A stretch of 64,000 nucleotides of DNA from contig CAVRMF010000003.1 in the NCBI GenBank assembly GCA_963721905.1, positions 1 to 64,000 of the forward strand. The letters run 5' to 3'. Source of the DNA: Roseiarcus sp963721905 (GTDB lineage Bacteria; Pseudomonadota; Alphaproteobacteria; Rhizobiales; Beijerinckiaceae). The notes under the pieces are model-generated. The model saw only the letters and a list, made by a program, of their open reading frames with translations, was not told the DNA's origin and searched no databases. Position numbers and translations under genes: made by a program. Shown piece after piece: positions 15,510 through 24,209 of the stretch; the first letter of the stretch is position 1; each line of letters starts with the position of its first letter.

Positions 15510-16942
15510 ATGGCTGAAGCAACGGCGCTTTGGGAACTCCTGCGGCAGGCGGCCGACCCTGCTGTCGCCGATGCGCTGAAGGCGGCTGTCGAAACCGGCC
15601 TGGACCAGACGCTCAATCGCATCAATCCGCTCGCCTTCGCCGCCACGCATCAACTCGGCGAAGAGCCGGTGATCAGCACGCTGGTGCACGCCGCCCGGAT
15701 CGGCCTCTTCGACATGGCCTGGAACGTGCTGTGTCCCGGCTGCGGCGGCGTTCTCGAAACCGGCGCCGCGCTGAAGAGGCTCAACCGCACGGCATACGCG
15801 TGCGCGCTTTGCGCGGCGGACTACTCGCCGACGCTCGACGAGCTTGTCGAAGTCACCTTCACCGTCAATCCGAAGATCCGGCGGATCGCAGCGCACGATC
15901 CCGACACGCTTTCCTTGCCCGAGTACATGCGCCAGATGTTCTGGGGCTCCGGAATTGAGTTTCCCGACGACCTCGACAGCGCGATGGACAAGGTCACGCT
16001 CGACGTTATGGAGCTGGCGCCCGGCGAGAAGGCGGCGATGTCGCTGACGTTGCCGGCCGAGTTTGCGATCATTTTCGATCCGGTCACCCATACGGCCGTA
16101 TTTCTCGACGTCGGCGGGGAGCCGACCACCGAGCGGCGCAGTCTGTCGGTCGTGTTCAGTGAAGCGACGACGCATAGTGCGACACATAAGCTGAGACCGG
16201 GCCGATCCGCATCGCCGTTGAAAACAAGTCTGGGCGCAGGACCGTCCCGGGCGTGTGGATCCACAACGCGGAGATGAGTGCGCTCATGAACCGTCGCCGA
16301 TCATTCCTGACCGCGACCCGAGTGCTCAGCAACCAGACGTTCCGCGATCTCTACCGCAACGCAACGCTCGATCCCGAGCAGCGGTTCAAGATCACCAATC
16401 TGACGATCCTGTTCACCGACCTCATGGGCTCGACCGCGCTCTACGACCGCGTGGGCGATCTCGCCGCTTTCGACCTCGTCCGCCACCATTTCAGCGCGCT
16501 GTTGACCGCAGTCGGCGCGGAAGGCGGCGCGGTCGTCAAGACCATCGGCGACGCCGTGATGGCGACCTTCCCGACCCCCGACCGCGCCGTTCGCGCCGCG
16601 ATGCGGATGCGCGAGGAGATGCGCCAAATCAATGAGAAGCGCGGCAGCCAGGACCTCGCCCTGAACATTGGCCTGCACGAAGGTCCGTGCCTTGCGGTGA
16701 CGCTCAATGACCGGCAGGATTATTTCGGGCAGACGGTCAACATCGCCTCGCGCGTTCAGGGCCTCGCCGATCCGACCGCCATCCTGGCGACGCAGCCGAT
16801 CGTCGAGAGCGCCGAGGTGGCGCGTCTCGTTGGCGAGGCTGGCTACCGGACGGCGACCCGGAAGACGTCCCTGCGCGGCGTCAGCGAAGCCTTCACCATC
16901 TACGAGATCCGCGAGCGCGCGCCGGCGGCCGCGGCGGCTTGA
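15510..16942 (+). pseudogene. Second DUF5939-type class III adenylate cyclase, interrupted by one frameshift
   Basis: This is a tandem paralogue of the preceding cyclase, aligning over its full length from MAEATALWELLRQ to the Ala-rich end. It keeps the two CxxC pairs (CPGCGG, CALC) and all cyclase motifs (LFTDLMGSTALYDRVGD, VVKTIGDAVMATF, YFGQTVNIASRVQ). The first reading frame is lost near 16202: the sequence reads CCGGGCCGATCCGC where one extra base would give PGPIRIAVENKSG, matching PGPARITFDNKSG of the paralogue. The frame resumes intact (WIHNAEMSALMNRRRS) to the stop at 16942. A GGAGG lies seven bases before the ATG at 15510. A single missing base in an otherwise well-kept gene suggests either a very recent mutation or a sequencing error; the catalytic part could also be made separately from an internal start near 16253. 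Confidence 0.85.
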
Positions 16943-16947
16943 AGAAA

Positions 16948-16975
16948 GGCGGGCAGGGTAGTTGGTCGGCCCGCC
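16948..16975 (+). terminator. Stem-loop after the second cyclase
   Basis: GGCGGGC (16948-16954) pairs perfectly with GCCCGCC (16969-16975) around a 14-base loop, six bases after the cyclase stop codon and facing the convergent permease gene. There is no T-run after it, so it is at best a weak intrinsic terminator. Confidence 0.35.
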
Positions 16976-17072
16976 CGCGCTTGCCAAGCTCGGAAGGCCC
17001 ACGTGTTTGCGAGGTTTAGGACGGGGCGCGGAACAACAAACGCCGCTTTCCGCGCCCGGACCTCGATATCTC

Positions 17073-18671
17073 CTATTCCGCCGGCTGCTCCCTTAGTTCG
17101 CCATGGCCACGCGACTCGATCGCGGCTGGCGCAACATGGGCGAATTTGGCGAAGCAGTAGAGCATCACGGCGATCCCGAGATAGCTCAGCGCCACCACAG
17201 GGGATTGCCCGATGCCTAGATCCTCGGCGTGGATCAGTCCGAAAAACGTCAGAATGGAGCCCGCGAGCGCGAACGCTGCGGCCTTCTCGAGCTCACGTTC
17301 GATGATGAACACGGTGACGGCGCCCAGAATGATGCCGGCAAGCGTGGCGCCGCCGCCGAGCGTCTCCAGGCCCTTGTAGAGCACCCCCGTATTGCCGAGC
17401 TTGTCGAAGCCGACCGTAGCTGCGTTGGTGCCCGCGGCGCCAAGCGCGCCGTCGATCATGGTTTTGCCCCAGGCGGCGATCTGCGGAATCATCGCCAGGA
17501 TAATCGCCGGCGCATGACTCCTCGGCGTCTCCTGGAAGGCCTGCGAGCCGATCAGCATGCCGATGTAGAGCAGGATCGGCAGGATCGCGACCACCGGGAT
17601 CAGGCTGCTGACCAGCGCCACGATTCCGAGCCACGTCAGCACCAGCACCATCACGCCGGTCGCGGCGGAATAGCCGATCCGCCCGCCCATCGCCTTCCAG
17701 CCGGGATGGCCGATATAGACAGCGTTGATGAAGGGATTGCCCAGCAGGCAGCCGATCAGGCTAATGACGCCGTCGGCGGTTAGCACCTGCGTCGTGGGAA
17801 ACGAGTCGCCAGCCGCCGCGGCGCTCTCGACGTTGTCCATCGCCTCGACAAGGTCATAGATGCCGAAGGGAATCGCGGTGACCAATATAATGCCGATGAA
17901 CTTGAAGCCGGAAAAGACGTGACCCACGGCCGGAATGGGAAACGAGAAGCCGAAGTGTGAAAAGGCGTCGCCGACGCTCCCGACGCTCAAGCCGCCATAG
18001 CCAAGACCGAAGAGATTCGATCCCCAGGCGATGAGCGTGCCCGCGGCGATCGCAATCAGGCCGCCCGGCACGTCCTGGAAGTAGCGCACGCCGCCGAACC
18101 AATTGGCGAGGATAATAGCGAAGCAGACAAGGCCGATGAGCGGCGTCTCGAACACCAGCAGGCCGGGGCGCATCGAAATGAAGGTGATGGAAATGCCGGC
18201 GAGCGAGCCGAGCAGCGCCGCCCGCGGCGTGATCCTGCGGATCACCGGCGCGATGAAGCCGCCCGCCATCAAGACGAAACTCTGGACGAAGACCCAAGTG
18301 AGGCCCGCCTCCCAGGCCTGGATCGGATCGTTGGTCCGGAGCAAGATTGGCAGCATGACCACGAACGTGACGACGAACATGTGCGGCACGCTGGTGCCCG
18401 ACGGCAGGGCGCAGACATCCGTACGGCCGGTCTTCTGGGCCAGCCGATAGGCGAGCCAGGCGTAATACACCGTGCTGAGAAACAGCATCAACCCGAGGGC
18501 GGGAAGAATTCTGCCGAACACCAGCGAATCCGGCATCTTCAGGACGAAGCGCAGAAGCCCGGTCAAAACGAGGACGTTGACCAGAATATTGGTGCCGAAA
18601 CCGAAGAAGGCGTTCCAGTCGCCCGGAACCCAATAGCGCTCCCGCCCTGTCGTCATCGTCGTCGTTGACAT
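17073..18671 (-). CDS. NCS2-type nucleobase:cation symporter-like permease
   Basis: This 532-residue inner membrane protein has about 12-14 hydrophobic segments and belongs to the nucleobase-ascorbate transporter (NCS2) superfamily. The start WVPGDWNAFFGFGTNILVN, the ALPSGTSVPHMF segment and DLVEAMDNVESAAAAGDSF (the family's conserved Glu-containing stretch in the substrate site) support this. It is a divergent subgroup, not a typical UraA or XanP, so the substrate could be a purine breakdown product or a urea-like compound. It follows the amidohydrolase gene by 41 bases on the same strand, and both lie behind a sigma-54 promoter match, pointing to nitrogen scavenging. GGGGAG precedes the ATG by 7 bases. 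Confidence 0.82.
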   Translation of the reverse strand: MSTTTMTTGRERYWVPGDWNAFFGFGTNILVNVLVLTGLLRFVLKMPDSLVFGRILPALGLMLFLSTVYYAWLAYRLAQKTGRTDVCALPSGTSVPHMFVVTFVVMLPILLRTNDPIQAWEAGLTWVFVQSFVLMAGGFIAPVIRRITPRAALLGSLAGISITFISMRPGLLVFETPLIGLVCFAIILANWFGGVRYFQDVPGGLIAIAAGTLIAWGSNLFGLGYGGLSVGSVGDAFSHFGFSFPIPAVGHVFSGFKFIGIILVTAIPFGIYDLVEAMDNVESAAAAGDSFPTTQVLTADGVISLIGCLLGNPFINAVYIGHPGWKAMGGRIGYSAATGVMVLVLTWLGIVALVSSLIPVVAILPILLYIGMLIGSQAFQETPRSHAPAIILAMIPQIAAWGKTMIDGALGAAGTNAATVGFDKLGNTGVLYKGLETLGGGATLAGIILGAVTVFIIERELEKAAAFALAGSILTFFGLIHAEDLGIGQSPVVALSYLGIAVMLYCFAKFAHVAPAAIESRGHGELREQPAE

Positions 18672-18712
18672 CGCTTTCTCCCCGTCGCTCTGAGGTTACT
18701 CGGTTGGCCGCG

Positions 18713-19393
18713 CTACTTGAGCGGGGCCAGAGCTTTGATTACGGCGTCCGAACTGGAGACCCAGCCGAAAATGCCGCCCTGCGCCTTGATCATCTTGAGG
18801 CCCATGGCGTGGAACTCGGGAAAGTAGGATCCCACACAGTCTTCGAGCACGAGGCAGTCGTAGCCCCGGTCATTGGCTTCGCGGACCGTGGTGTTGACGC
18901 AGACTTCGGTGGTCACGCCGGTCACGACCAGCTGCTTGATCCCGCGGTGCTGAAGAATCGAGTGGAGATCGGTGGCGTGGAACGCGCCCTTGCCTGGCTT
19001 GTCGATCACCGGCTCGCCGGGCTCCGGATACAGCTCGGCGATGATGTCGTGGCCCGGCTCTCCGCGCACCAGGATACGACCCATCGGCCCCTCGTCGCCG
19101 ATGCTGGTCGCGCTGCGTCCGCGAACTTTCTTGGCCGGTGGCAGATCGGCGAGATCGGGCCTGTGGCCCTCGCGCGTGTGCATCGCAAGCAGCCCTGCGG
19201 CTCGCCACGCCGCCAGGAGGCGCTTGTTGGGCTCGATCGTGCGGCGCAACTGCGAGACGTCGTTGCCAAGCATTTCGCCGAACCCCCCGGGCTCGAGAAA
19301 GTCTCGTTGCATGTCGATGATCAGCAACGCGCAATGCTCGGGCGTCAGCTCGAAGGCGTAGGGCTCGGCGGCGATTTCTGCGACTTTTTTCAT
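18713..19393 (-). CDS. Isochorismatase-fold cysteine amidohydrolase, biuret/triuret hydrolase-like
   Basis: This 226-residue cysteine hydrolase has the isochorismatase fold, with catalytic triad Asp27 (LLIIDMQRDF), Lys132 (VIDKPGKGAF) and Cys165 (GVTTEVCVNTT). Features shared, as I recall, with biuret and triuret hydrolases rather than with nicotinamidases include HTREGHRPDLADLP, GPMGRILVRGEPGHDI and the motif REANDRGYDCLVLEDCVGS. It would hydrolyse a linear ureide amide (biuret, triuret or similar) in the cytoplasm, releasing ammonia. It is the first gene of a two-gene unit with the NCS2 permease, downstream of a sigma-54 promoter match at 19512-19496. Other members of the family act on N-carbamoylsarcosine or ureidoacrylate, so the exact substrate is open. 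Confidence 0.78.
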   Translation of the reverse strand: MKKVAEIAAEPYAFELTPEHCALLIIDMQRDFLEPGGFGEMLGNDVSQLRRTIEPNKRLLAAWRAAGLLAMHTREGHRPDLADLPPAKKVRGRSATSIGDEGPMGRILVRGEPGHDIIAELYPEPGEPVIDKPGKGAFHATDLHSILQHRGIKQLVVTGVTTEVCVNTTVREANDRGYDCLVLEDCVGSYFPEFHAMGLKMIKAQGGIFGWVSSSDAVIKALAPLK

Positions 19394-19495
19394 CCCGCGG
19401 CACCGCCTAAAAAAGGGGCTTCTCGCCTATCGTTTGGCCCGCGCGGGTCGCATGAGCGCACCTCCGGGCAAGCCATCAGCCTTCTGTGTTCCCCC

Positions 19496-19512
19496 AGCAA
19501 TAATCGTGCCCA
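19496..19512 (-). promoter_or_regulatory. Sigma-54 (RpoN) promoter candidate for the amidohydrolase-permease operon
   Basis: Reading the minus strand, TGGGCACGATTATTGCT places the -24 GG and -12 GC dinucleotides exactly 10 bases apart and matches GGCACG-N4-TTGCT of the RpoN consensus throughout its core; only the base before the -24 GG deviates. Transcription would start near 19485, giving a leader of about 90 bases before the start codon at 19393. No clear NtrC-type upstream site was found by eye, though it could lie inside the neighbouring regulator gene. Confidence 0.65.
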
Positions 19513-19524
19513 AAATGATTCGGA

Positions 19525-20232
19525 TCACAGACCGGCGCGTGCTTTTTTCTCCGCGCCGGTCATCGCGGCCAGCACCTGACGCAGATGCGCGCGCATTCTG
19601 TCCCTTGCCGCAGTCCGCTTTGCGCCCCGGATCGCGTCGAGAATATCCATGTGCCCGCGCAGGGTCGCGTCCCAATTGTCGCTCAGGCGCACCCGCTCCG
19701 AGAGGAGAGCGAAGACAGGCGTGTGCTGTTCCTGCCAAAGGCGCTCGACGACGCTGGCCAGCGCGGCGTTCCCCGTCGACCGGGCGATGGCCAGGTGGAA
19801 TCCGAGGTCTGCCGCATGCCAAGGGCGCCCGGCCTCATGCTCGCGAACCATTTCGTCAACCCATTCCGCGATGGCGGCGACATCCTCCGGGGTCGCGCGG
19901 GAAGCTGAAAGGGCCGCAGTCTCGCCCTCGATCAGCATGCGCGCGTTGAGAATGTCGCTGGGACTGTGGCCGGTATTGACCGCCTCCGCCGCTTCTGCAG
20001 GCTTCTCCTTGACGAAGGCGCCCGAGCCCGTGCGCACTTCGATCAGCCCGGCGATCTCGAGCGCGATCATCGCCTCGCGGACGACAGGCCGGCTGACCGC
20101 GAGCATCTTCGCCAGGTCGCGTTCCGCCGGCAGCCTCTGTCCCGCCAGGAACTCGCCTTTGCGGACGAGCCCGCCGATCTGATCCGCCACCTGTTCGTAG
20201 AGCCGTCGGTTGTCGACGGGCTGGAATGGCAT
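19525..20232 (-). CDS. FadR/GntR-family regulator, probable hexuronate-locus repressor (ExuR/UxuR-like)
   Basis: This 235-residue transcription factor has an N-terminal winged helix of the GntR type (YEQVADQIGGLVRKGEF, LPAERDLAKMLAVSRPVVRE, LEIAGLIEVRTGSGAFV) and a C-terminal FCD ligand-binding domain (about 90-225, with ARMLIEGETAALSA, DLGFHLAIARSTGN and HMDILDAI). The metal/ligand histidines typical of FCD domains are seen in FHLAI and GHMDI. I chose ATG 20232 over an upstream in-frame codon because GAGGAAGGG lies directly before it and the DNA-binding domain begins straight after. It lies 80 bases after uxaC on the same strand, so it probably regulates uxaC and the divergent MFS gene. The amidohydrolase unit downstream might also be a target, but the sigma-54 site argues for separate control. 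Confidence 0.88.
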   Translation of the reverse strand: MPFQPVDNRRLYEQVADQIGGLVRKGEFLAGQRLPAERDLAKMLAVSRPVVREAMIALEIAGLIEVRTGSGAFVKEKPAEAAEAVNTGHSPSDILNARMLIEGETAALSASRATPEDVAAIAEWVDEMVREHEAGRPWHAADLGFHLAIARSTGNAALASVVERLWQEQHTPVFALLSERVRLSDNWDATLRGHMDILDAIRGAKRTAARDRMRAHLRQVLAAMTGAEKKARAGL

Positions 20233-20312
20233 CGTCCCTTCCTCTTGATGAGATCCGCGGGGGAAAGGACCGGCGGCGCGCAGGCTTAGCAATCGGATTC
20301 CGTGCGGCGGCG

Positions 20313-21737
20313 TCAGAGTTTGTATGCGGACTTGGCGAGCCTGTAGGCGAGGTCGTGGGCGACTTCGAAAGCCTCGTCGAGTTCGAGCCGGTGCTCGGCG
20401 ACGAGACGCGCGAGAAAGGCGCAGTCCACGCGCCGGCTCATGTCGTGCCGCGCCGGGATCGACAGGAACGCGCGCGTGTCATCGTTGAAGCCGACCGTGT
20501 TGTAGAAGCCCGCCGTCTCCGTCACTGTTTCACGATAGCGGCGCATGCCTTCGGGGCTGTCGAGGAACCACCAGGGGGGCCCGAGCTTCAGCGCGGGATA
20601 ATGGCCGGCGAGCGGGGCGAGTTCGCGGGAAAAGGCTGTCTCGTCGAGGGTGAACAGGATGATCGTCAGATCGCGCTCATTGCCGAAGCGGTCGAGCAAC
20701 GGCTTTAGCGCGAACACATAGTCGGTCGGGGAGGGGATGTCGCAGCCCTTGTCCCTGCCGAAGACACGGAAGATCGCGGGATTGTGGTCCCGCACGGACC
20801 CGGGATGGATCTGCATCACCAGCCCGTCCTCGAGGCTCATCCGGGCCATCTCGGTGAGCATCTGCGCGCGGAAAAGTTCAGCGTCCGCGGCCGACGCCCC
20901 GCCGTTGCGGACCCGGGCATAGAGCGCGGCCGCTTCGCCCTTCGGCAGGTCCGCGGTGCGCGCGGTCGGATGGCCATGGTCCGTCGAGGTGCAGCCGACC
21001 GACTTGAAATAGGCGCGCCGGCTGGCGAGCGCGGCGAGATAGCCGTCGTAGGTCGAGACGTCGCAATCGGCGATGCGCCCGAGCTCCACGAGGTTCTCGA
21101 CGAAACGAGGAAAAGCGGGATCGACGACGGGGTCTGGGCGGAAGGCGGTGAGCACCCGGCCGCGCCAGCCGCTCGACCGGATCTTGCGGTGGTGGCGCAG
21201 GTCGTCGAGCGGACTCTCCGTCGTCGTTATCGCCTCGATGTTGAACCGTTCGAACAGCGCGCGCGGCCGGAACTCGTGCTGTTCCAAGCAGGCGGCGATG
21301 TGATCGTAGGCCCTGTCGGCGTTTCCAGCGTCGATGCGCTCATGGAAGCCGAAGACCTCCGTGAAGGCGTGGTTGAGCCAGAGCCAGGACGGCGTCCCGA
21401 GGAAGAGGTGAAAGTTCTCTGCAAAACGGCGCCAGATCTTGCGCGGATCGGTTTCGACCGGGCCGCCGTCGATCCGCGGCACGCCGAGGTCCTCGAGGCG
21501 CAGGCCCTGACTGTAGAGCATACGATGCACGTAGTGGTCGGGAACGATGAAGAGACTTGCCGGGTCGTGGAACGGCCCATCGTCTGCGAACCATTGCGGG
21601 TCGGTGTGACCGTGCGGGCTAATGATCGGCAGGCTGGCGACCGATGCGTAGAGCTCGCGGGCGATGTCGCGCGTTTTGAGGTCGGCGGGAAACAGCCGGT
21701 CCGGGTGCAGCGCAAATGGCGCCGGGGAAACGGTCAT
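20313..21737 (-). CDS. uxaC: Uronate (glucuronate/galacturonate) isomerase
   Basis: This 474-residue enzyme is a member of the amidohydrolase superfamily that interconverts D-glucuronate with D-fructuronate and D-galacturonate with D-tagaturonate, the first step of hexuronate catabolism. Family signatures include the metal-binding SPHGHTDPQWF near the N-terminus, DHYVHRMLYSQGL, a TTESPLDDLRHH block, SVGCTSTDHGH, MQIHPGSVRDHN and YPALKLGPPWWFLDSPEGM. Length is normal for the family. It is followed by a GntR regulator and faces a divergent MFS transporter; the remaining pathway enzymes (tagaturonate/fructuronate reductases and dehydratases) are not in the window. Confidence 0.95.
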   Translation of the reverse strand: MTVSPAPFALHPDRLFPADLKTRDIARELYASVASLPIISPHGHTDPQWFADDGPFHDPASLFIVPDHYVHRMLYSQGLRLEDLGVPRIDGGPVETDPRKIWRRFAENFHLFLGTPSWLWLNHAFTEVFGFHERIDAGNADRAYDHIAACLEQHEFRPRALFERFNIEAITTTESPLDDLRHHRKIRSSGWRGRVLTAFRPDPVVDPAFPRFVENLVELGRIADCDVSTYDGYLAALASRRAYFKSVGCTSTDHGHPTARTADLPKGEAAALYARVRNGGASAADAELFRAQMLTEMARMSLEDGLVMQIHPGSVRDHNPAIFRVFGRDKGCDIPSPTDYVFALKPLLDRFGNERDLTIILFTLDETAFSRELAPLAGHYPALKLGPPWWFLDSPEGMRRYRETVTETAGFYNTVGFNDDTRAFLSIPARHDMSRRVDCAFLARLVAEHRLELDEAFEVAHDLAYRLAKSAYKL

Positions 21738-21800
21738 GGGCGATGCCTCCGGTGGAGCGCGTCTGGGATTGGCGTAAATCGGCGCTGGACATTCCCGCAG

Positions 21801-21831
21801 ATTGGCCTAATGGTCAAGTGGTCAGGCCAAT
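21801..21831. promoter_or_regulatory. Operator candidate between uxaC and the MFS transporter gene
   Basis: A 31-base element has perfect 8-base arms, ATTGGCCT (21801-21808) and AGGCCAAT (21824-21831). Inside it lies TGGTCAGGCCA (21819-21829), a near-palindrome one base away from the TGGTC-N-GACCA pattern used by many GntR/FCD regulators. It sits in the 152-base divergent region, 64 bases before uxaC and 59 before the MFS start, so one bound repressor could control both. Confidence 0.6.
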
Positions 21832-21889
21832 TTTGAGTGACCAGGAGAGCCGGCCCGTCGAGCCGGCCTCGATCACGCGAGGAGACGTC

Positions 21890-23155
21890 ATGCGCCCGAT
21901 GGGAAGGCTGCGCTGGAAGATGCTGGCGCTGATGTTCGCCGGCACGGTTGTCATCTACGTCGATCGCAATGTGCTCGGCGTGCTTGCTCCGATTCTCAAG
22001 AAGGATTTGAACTTCTCGACCGAGCAGTATTCCTACGTCGTGTCGGCCTTCCAGTTCGTCTATTCCTTCTCGCAACCGGTCGCAGGCTATCTGACCGATC
22101 TGATCGGACCGCGAGTGGGCTACGCCGTAGCCGCGGTGATCTGGGGCGTTGCCGCGGCGCTCCACGGCCTCGCGACCGGATGGGTGTCCATGGCGGGTTT
22201 CCGCGCGCTGCTCGGACTCAGCGAGGCCGTGGCGATCCCGACGGGGACGAAGGTGTCGACCATCTGGTTTCCCTCGGAGGAGCGGTCGATCGCGACCGGC
22301 TGGTTCAACTCCGGCTCCTCGATCGGTTCGATGGTCACGCCGCCGCTCGTGATCTGGCTGTCCGTAGCCTACGGCTGGCGGCCCGCGTTCTTGATCACCG
22401 GCGTTTTGGGGGTGGCGCTGGGGATCGTCTGGTTCTGGCTCTATCGCGATCCCGAGGCGCAACCAAAACTCTCCCCCGAGGAGCGCGCCTACATCTATTC
22501 CGGCCGCGAACCGCCGCTGGGGGCGAAGCCTTCAATCAAGGCGGTGCTGTCGAAGCCGAAATTTCTCGGCATCATCATCGCCCGTTTCCTGACCGAGCCG
22601 GCGTGGCAGACATTCGCGTTCTGGATCCCTCTATATATGGTCAGCGTGCGCGGCATGGACCTCAAGCAGTTCGCGCTGTTCGCCTGGCTGCCGTTTCTGT
22701 TCTCTGACATCGGCTGTCTGTTCGGCGGCTATCTTGCGCCATTCCTCCACAACCGCTTCGGGCTCCAGATCGTCAACGCGCGCCTGAGCGTGATCACGAT
22801 CGGAGCCCTATGCATGGTTCGGCCAGCGCTAATCAGCTTCGTCGCCAGTCCCATCGTAGCTATCCTCTGCTTCTCGCTCGGCGGATTCGCGCATCAAATG
22901 CTGTCCAGTATGATGTATGCGCTGATGGGCGACGTATTCGAGAAGCCGGAGGTCGCGACCGCGACCGGCGTCGCCGGCATGTTTGGCTATCTCGGCGGCG
23001 CGCTATTCACGCTGACGGTCGGCGCGCTGGCCAATTCGATTGGCTACGAGCCGCTGTTCGCGATGCTGTTCCTGTTCGACCTCGTCGCCGCGCTCACGCT
23101 TTGGGCGTTCCTCGGCGTTCGCCATGGGCAAGTCGCCGAACAACTGGCGGGGTGA
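21890..23155 (+). CDS. MFS transporter, probable hexuronate:H+ symporter (ExuT/ACS family)
   Basis: This 421-residue major facilitator protein has about 12 membrane segments, of the anion:cation symporter group. Signatures include YVDRNVLGVLAPILKKDL in the first helix region, the loop DLIGPRVGYAVAAVIWG, and FRALLGLSEAVAIPTGTKV with WFPSEERSIATGWFNSGSSI, all typical of ExuT/GudP-like carriers. Its divergent position next to uxaC and a hexuronate-type regulator supports uptake of glucuronate or galacturonate. The ATG at 21890 was chosen over an in-frame upstream codon because of GAGGAG six bases before it and because the protein then begins at the usual cytoplasmic N-terminus (MRPMGRLRWKM). Confidence 0.87.
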   Translation: MRPMGRLRWKMLALMFAGTVVIYVDRNVLGVLAPILKKDLNFSTEQYSYVVSAFQFVYSFSQPVAGYLTDLIGPRVGYAVAAVIWGVAAALHGLATGWVSMAGFRALLGLSEAVAIPTGTKVSTIWFPSEERSIATGWFNSGSSIGSMVTPPLVIWLSVAYGWRPAFLITGVLGVALGIVWFWLYRDPEAQPKLSPEERAYIYSGREPPLGAKPSIKAVLSKPKFLGIIIARFLTEPAWQTFAFWIPLYMVSVRGMDLKQFALFAWLPFLFSDIGCLFGGYLAPFLHNRFGLQIVNARLSVITIGALCMVRPALISFVASPIVAILCFSLGGFAHQMLSSMMYALMGDVFEKPEVATATGVAGMFGYLGGALFTLTVGALANSIGYEPLFAMLFLFDLVAALTLWAFLGVRHGQVAEQLAG

Positions 23156-23323
23156 CCGCGCCGCCAGAAGGAAGAGCGCCCGCCCCGATCCGTCGGCGCC
23201 GCCCCGCCGCCGAACCCGCTTAGGGCAGCGCCCAGGTCAGCCTGCCGCAAGCTCGCATCGGCTCAACTGCTTACATTCGGCCCGGCGAATCCTGTCCGGG
23301 TCGAACTCTGGCAGGAGAGCGAG

Positions 23324-24142
23324 ATGAAGCCTCGCCGGTTGAGTGGGCTCGCCGCCGCGGCGCTGACGGTTGCCGGCCCTCGCATGGCCCTTGCCGCCGA
23401 CCTTTGGACCTTGAAGGAACCGCCGTCGCAAGCGGCATTCTTCGCGCCGCCTTTCACCTGGAACGGTTTCTATGTCGGTTTGAACACGGGCGGTGTCTTG
23501 GGCACGGGCAGCCGGACGACGACGCTTTACGACGCCGGCTTCCCGCTTCTCTCGACCTATTATCCCAACACCCTCGGAACCGACGCGAGCGGATGGCTGG
23601 GCGGCGGCCAGACGGGCTACAATTGGCAGCTGGGCGGGGCGGTGTTCGGTGTTGAGACGGACATCGACTGGACGAGCGTGAACAAGACTTTCTCGTTCAC
23701 CAGCGCGCCTTTGACGGCTTACGTCCCCGGCGACATCGTCAACGTCCACGCGTCGGCGAAGCTCGACTGGCTTGGAACGGCGCGCGCCCGCATCGGTTTC
23801 GTCGCCACCCCGGACTACCACCTGATGGTCTACGGCACGGGCGGTCTCGCTTACGGCGGCGGCAACGGCTACCTGAACGTTTTCGACAACGTCGACGGCC
23901 TCGCCTGGCATGGCGCTCCGAGCTCGACACGGGTCGGCTGGACAATCGGCGCGGGCGTCGAATACGCCATCACCGACAACATCACGCTGAAAGCCGAGTA
24001 CCTCTACTACGACCTCGGCAGCAACAATGTCGTCACAGCTCCGAACCTGGCCGCCAGCGTCTTCTTCCCGGGCGTTTACGCCGCGGCGAAGTATAACTAC
24101 GACGGCTCGATCGTCCGCGTCGGTGCGAACTTCAAGTTCTGA
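23324..24142 (+). CDS. Outer-membrane beta-barrel protein (Omp25/Omp31-like family)
   Basis: This 272-residue protein has a signal peptide ending near ALAAD (residue 26) and an eight-stranded-barrel pattern of the small rhizobial/Brucella Omp25-Omp31 type. Typical motifs are FTWNGFYVGLNTGG after the signal, GWLGGGQTGYNWQLGG, VFGVETDIDW, WLGTARARIGF, YGTGGLAYGG, VGWTIGAGVEYAITDNITLK and AEYLYYDLG. It ends in aromatic-rich VRVGANFKF, the signal read by the BAM complex. The ATG is preceded by GCAGGAGAG. It is a single-gene unit; likely structural outer membrane role rather than transport. Confidence 0.9.
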   Translation: MKPRRLSGLAAAALTVAGPRMALAADLWTLKEPPSQAAFFAPPFTWNGFYVGLNTGGVLGTGSRTTTLYDAGFPLLSTYYPNTLGTDASGWLGGGQTGYNWQLGGAVFGVETDIDWTSVNKTFSFTSAPLTAYVPGDIVNVHASAKLDWLGTARARIGFVATPDYHLMVYGTGGLAYGGGNGYLNVFDNVDGLAWHGAPSSTRVGWTIGAGVEYAITDNITLKAEYLYYDLGSNNVVTAPNLAASVFFPGVYAAAKYNYDGSIVRVGANFKF

Positions 24143-24209
24143 TTGCGACGATCTGAGTGCCGCTCCATCACCCCGTTGGAAGTCCCGGGCGGCCCGGCCA
24201 TCAAGATTG

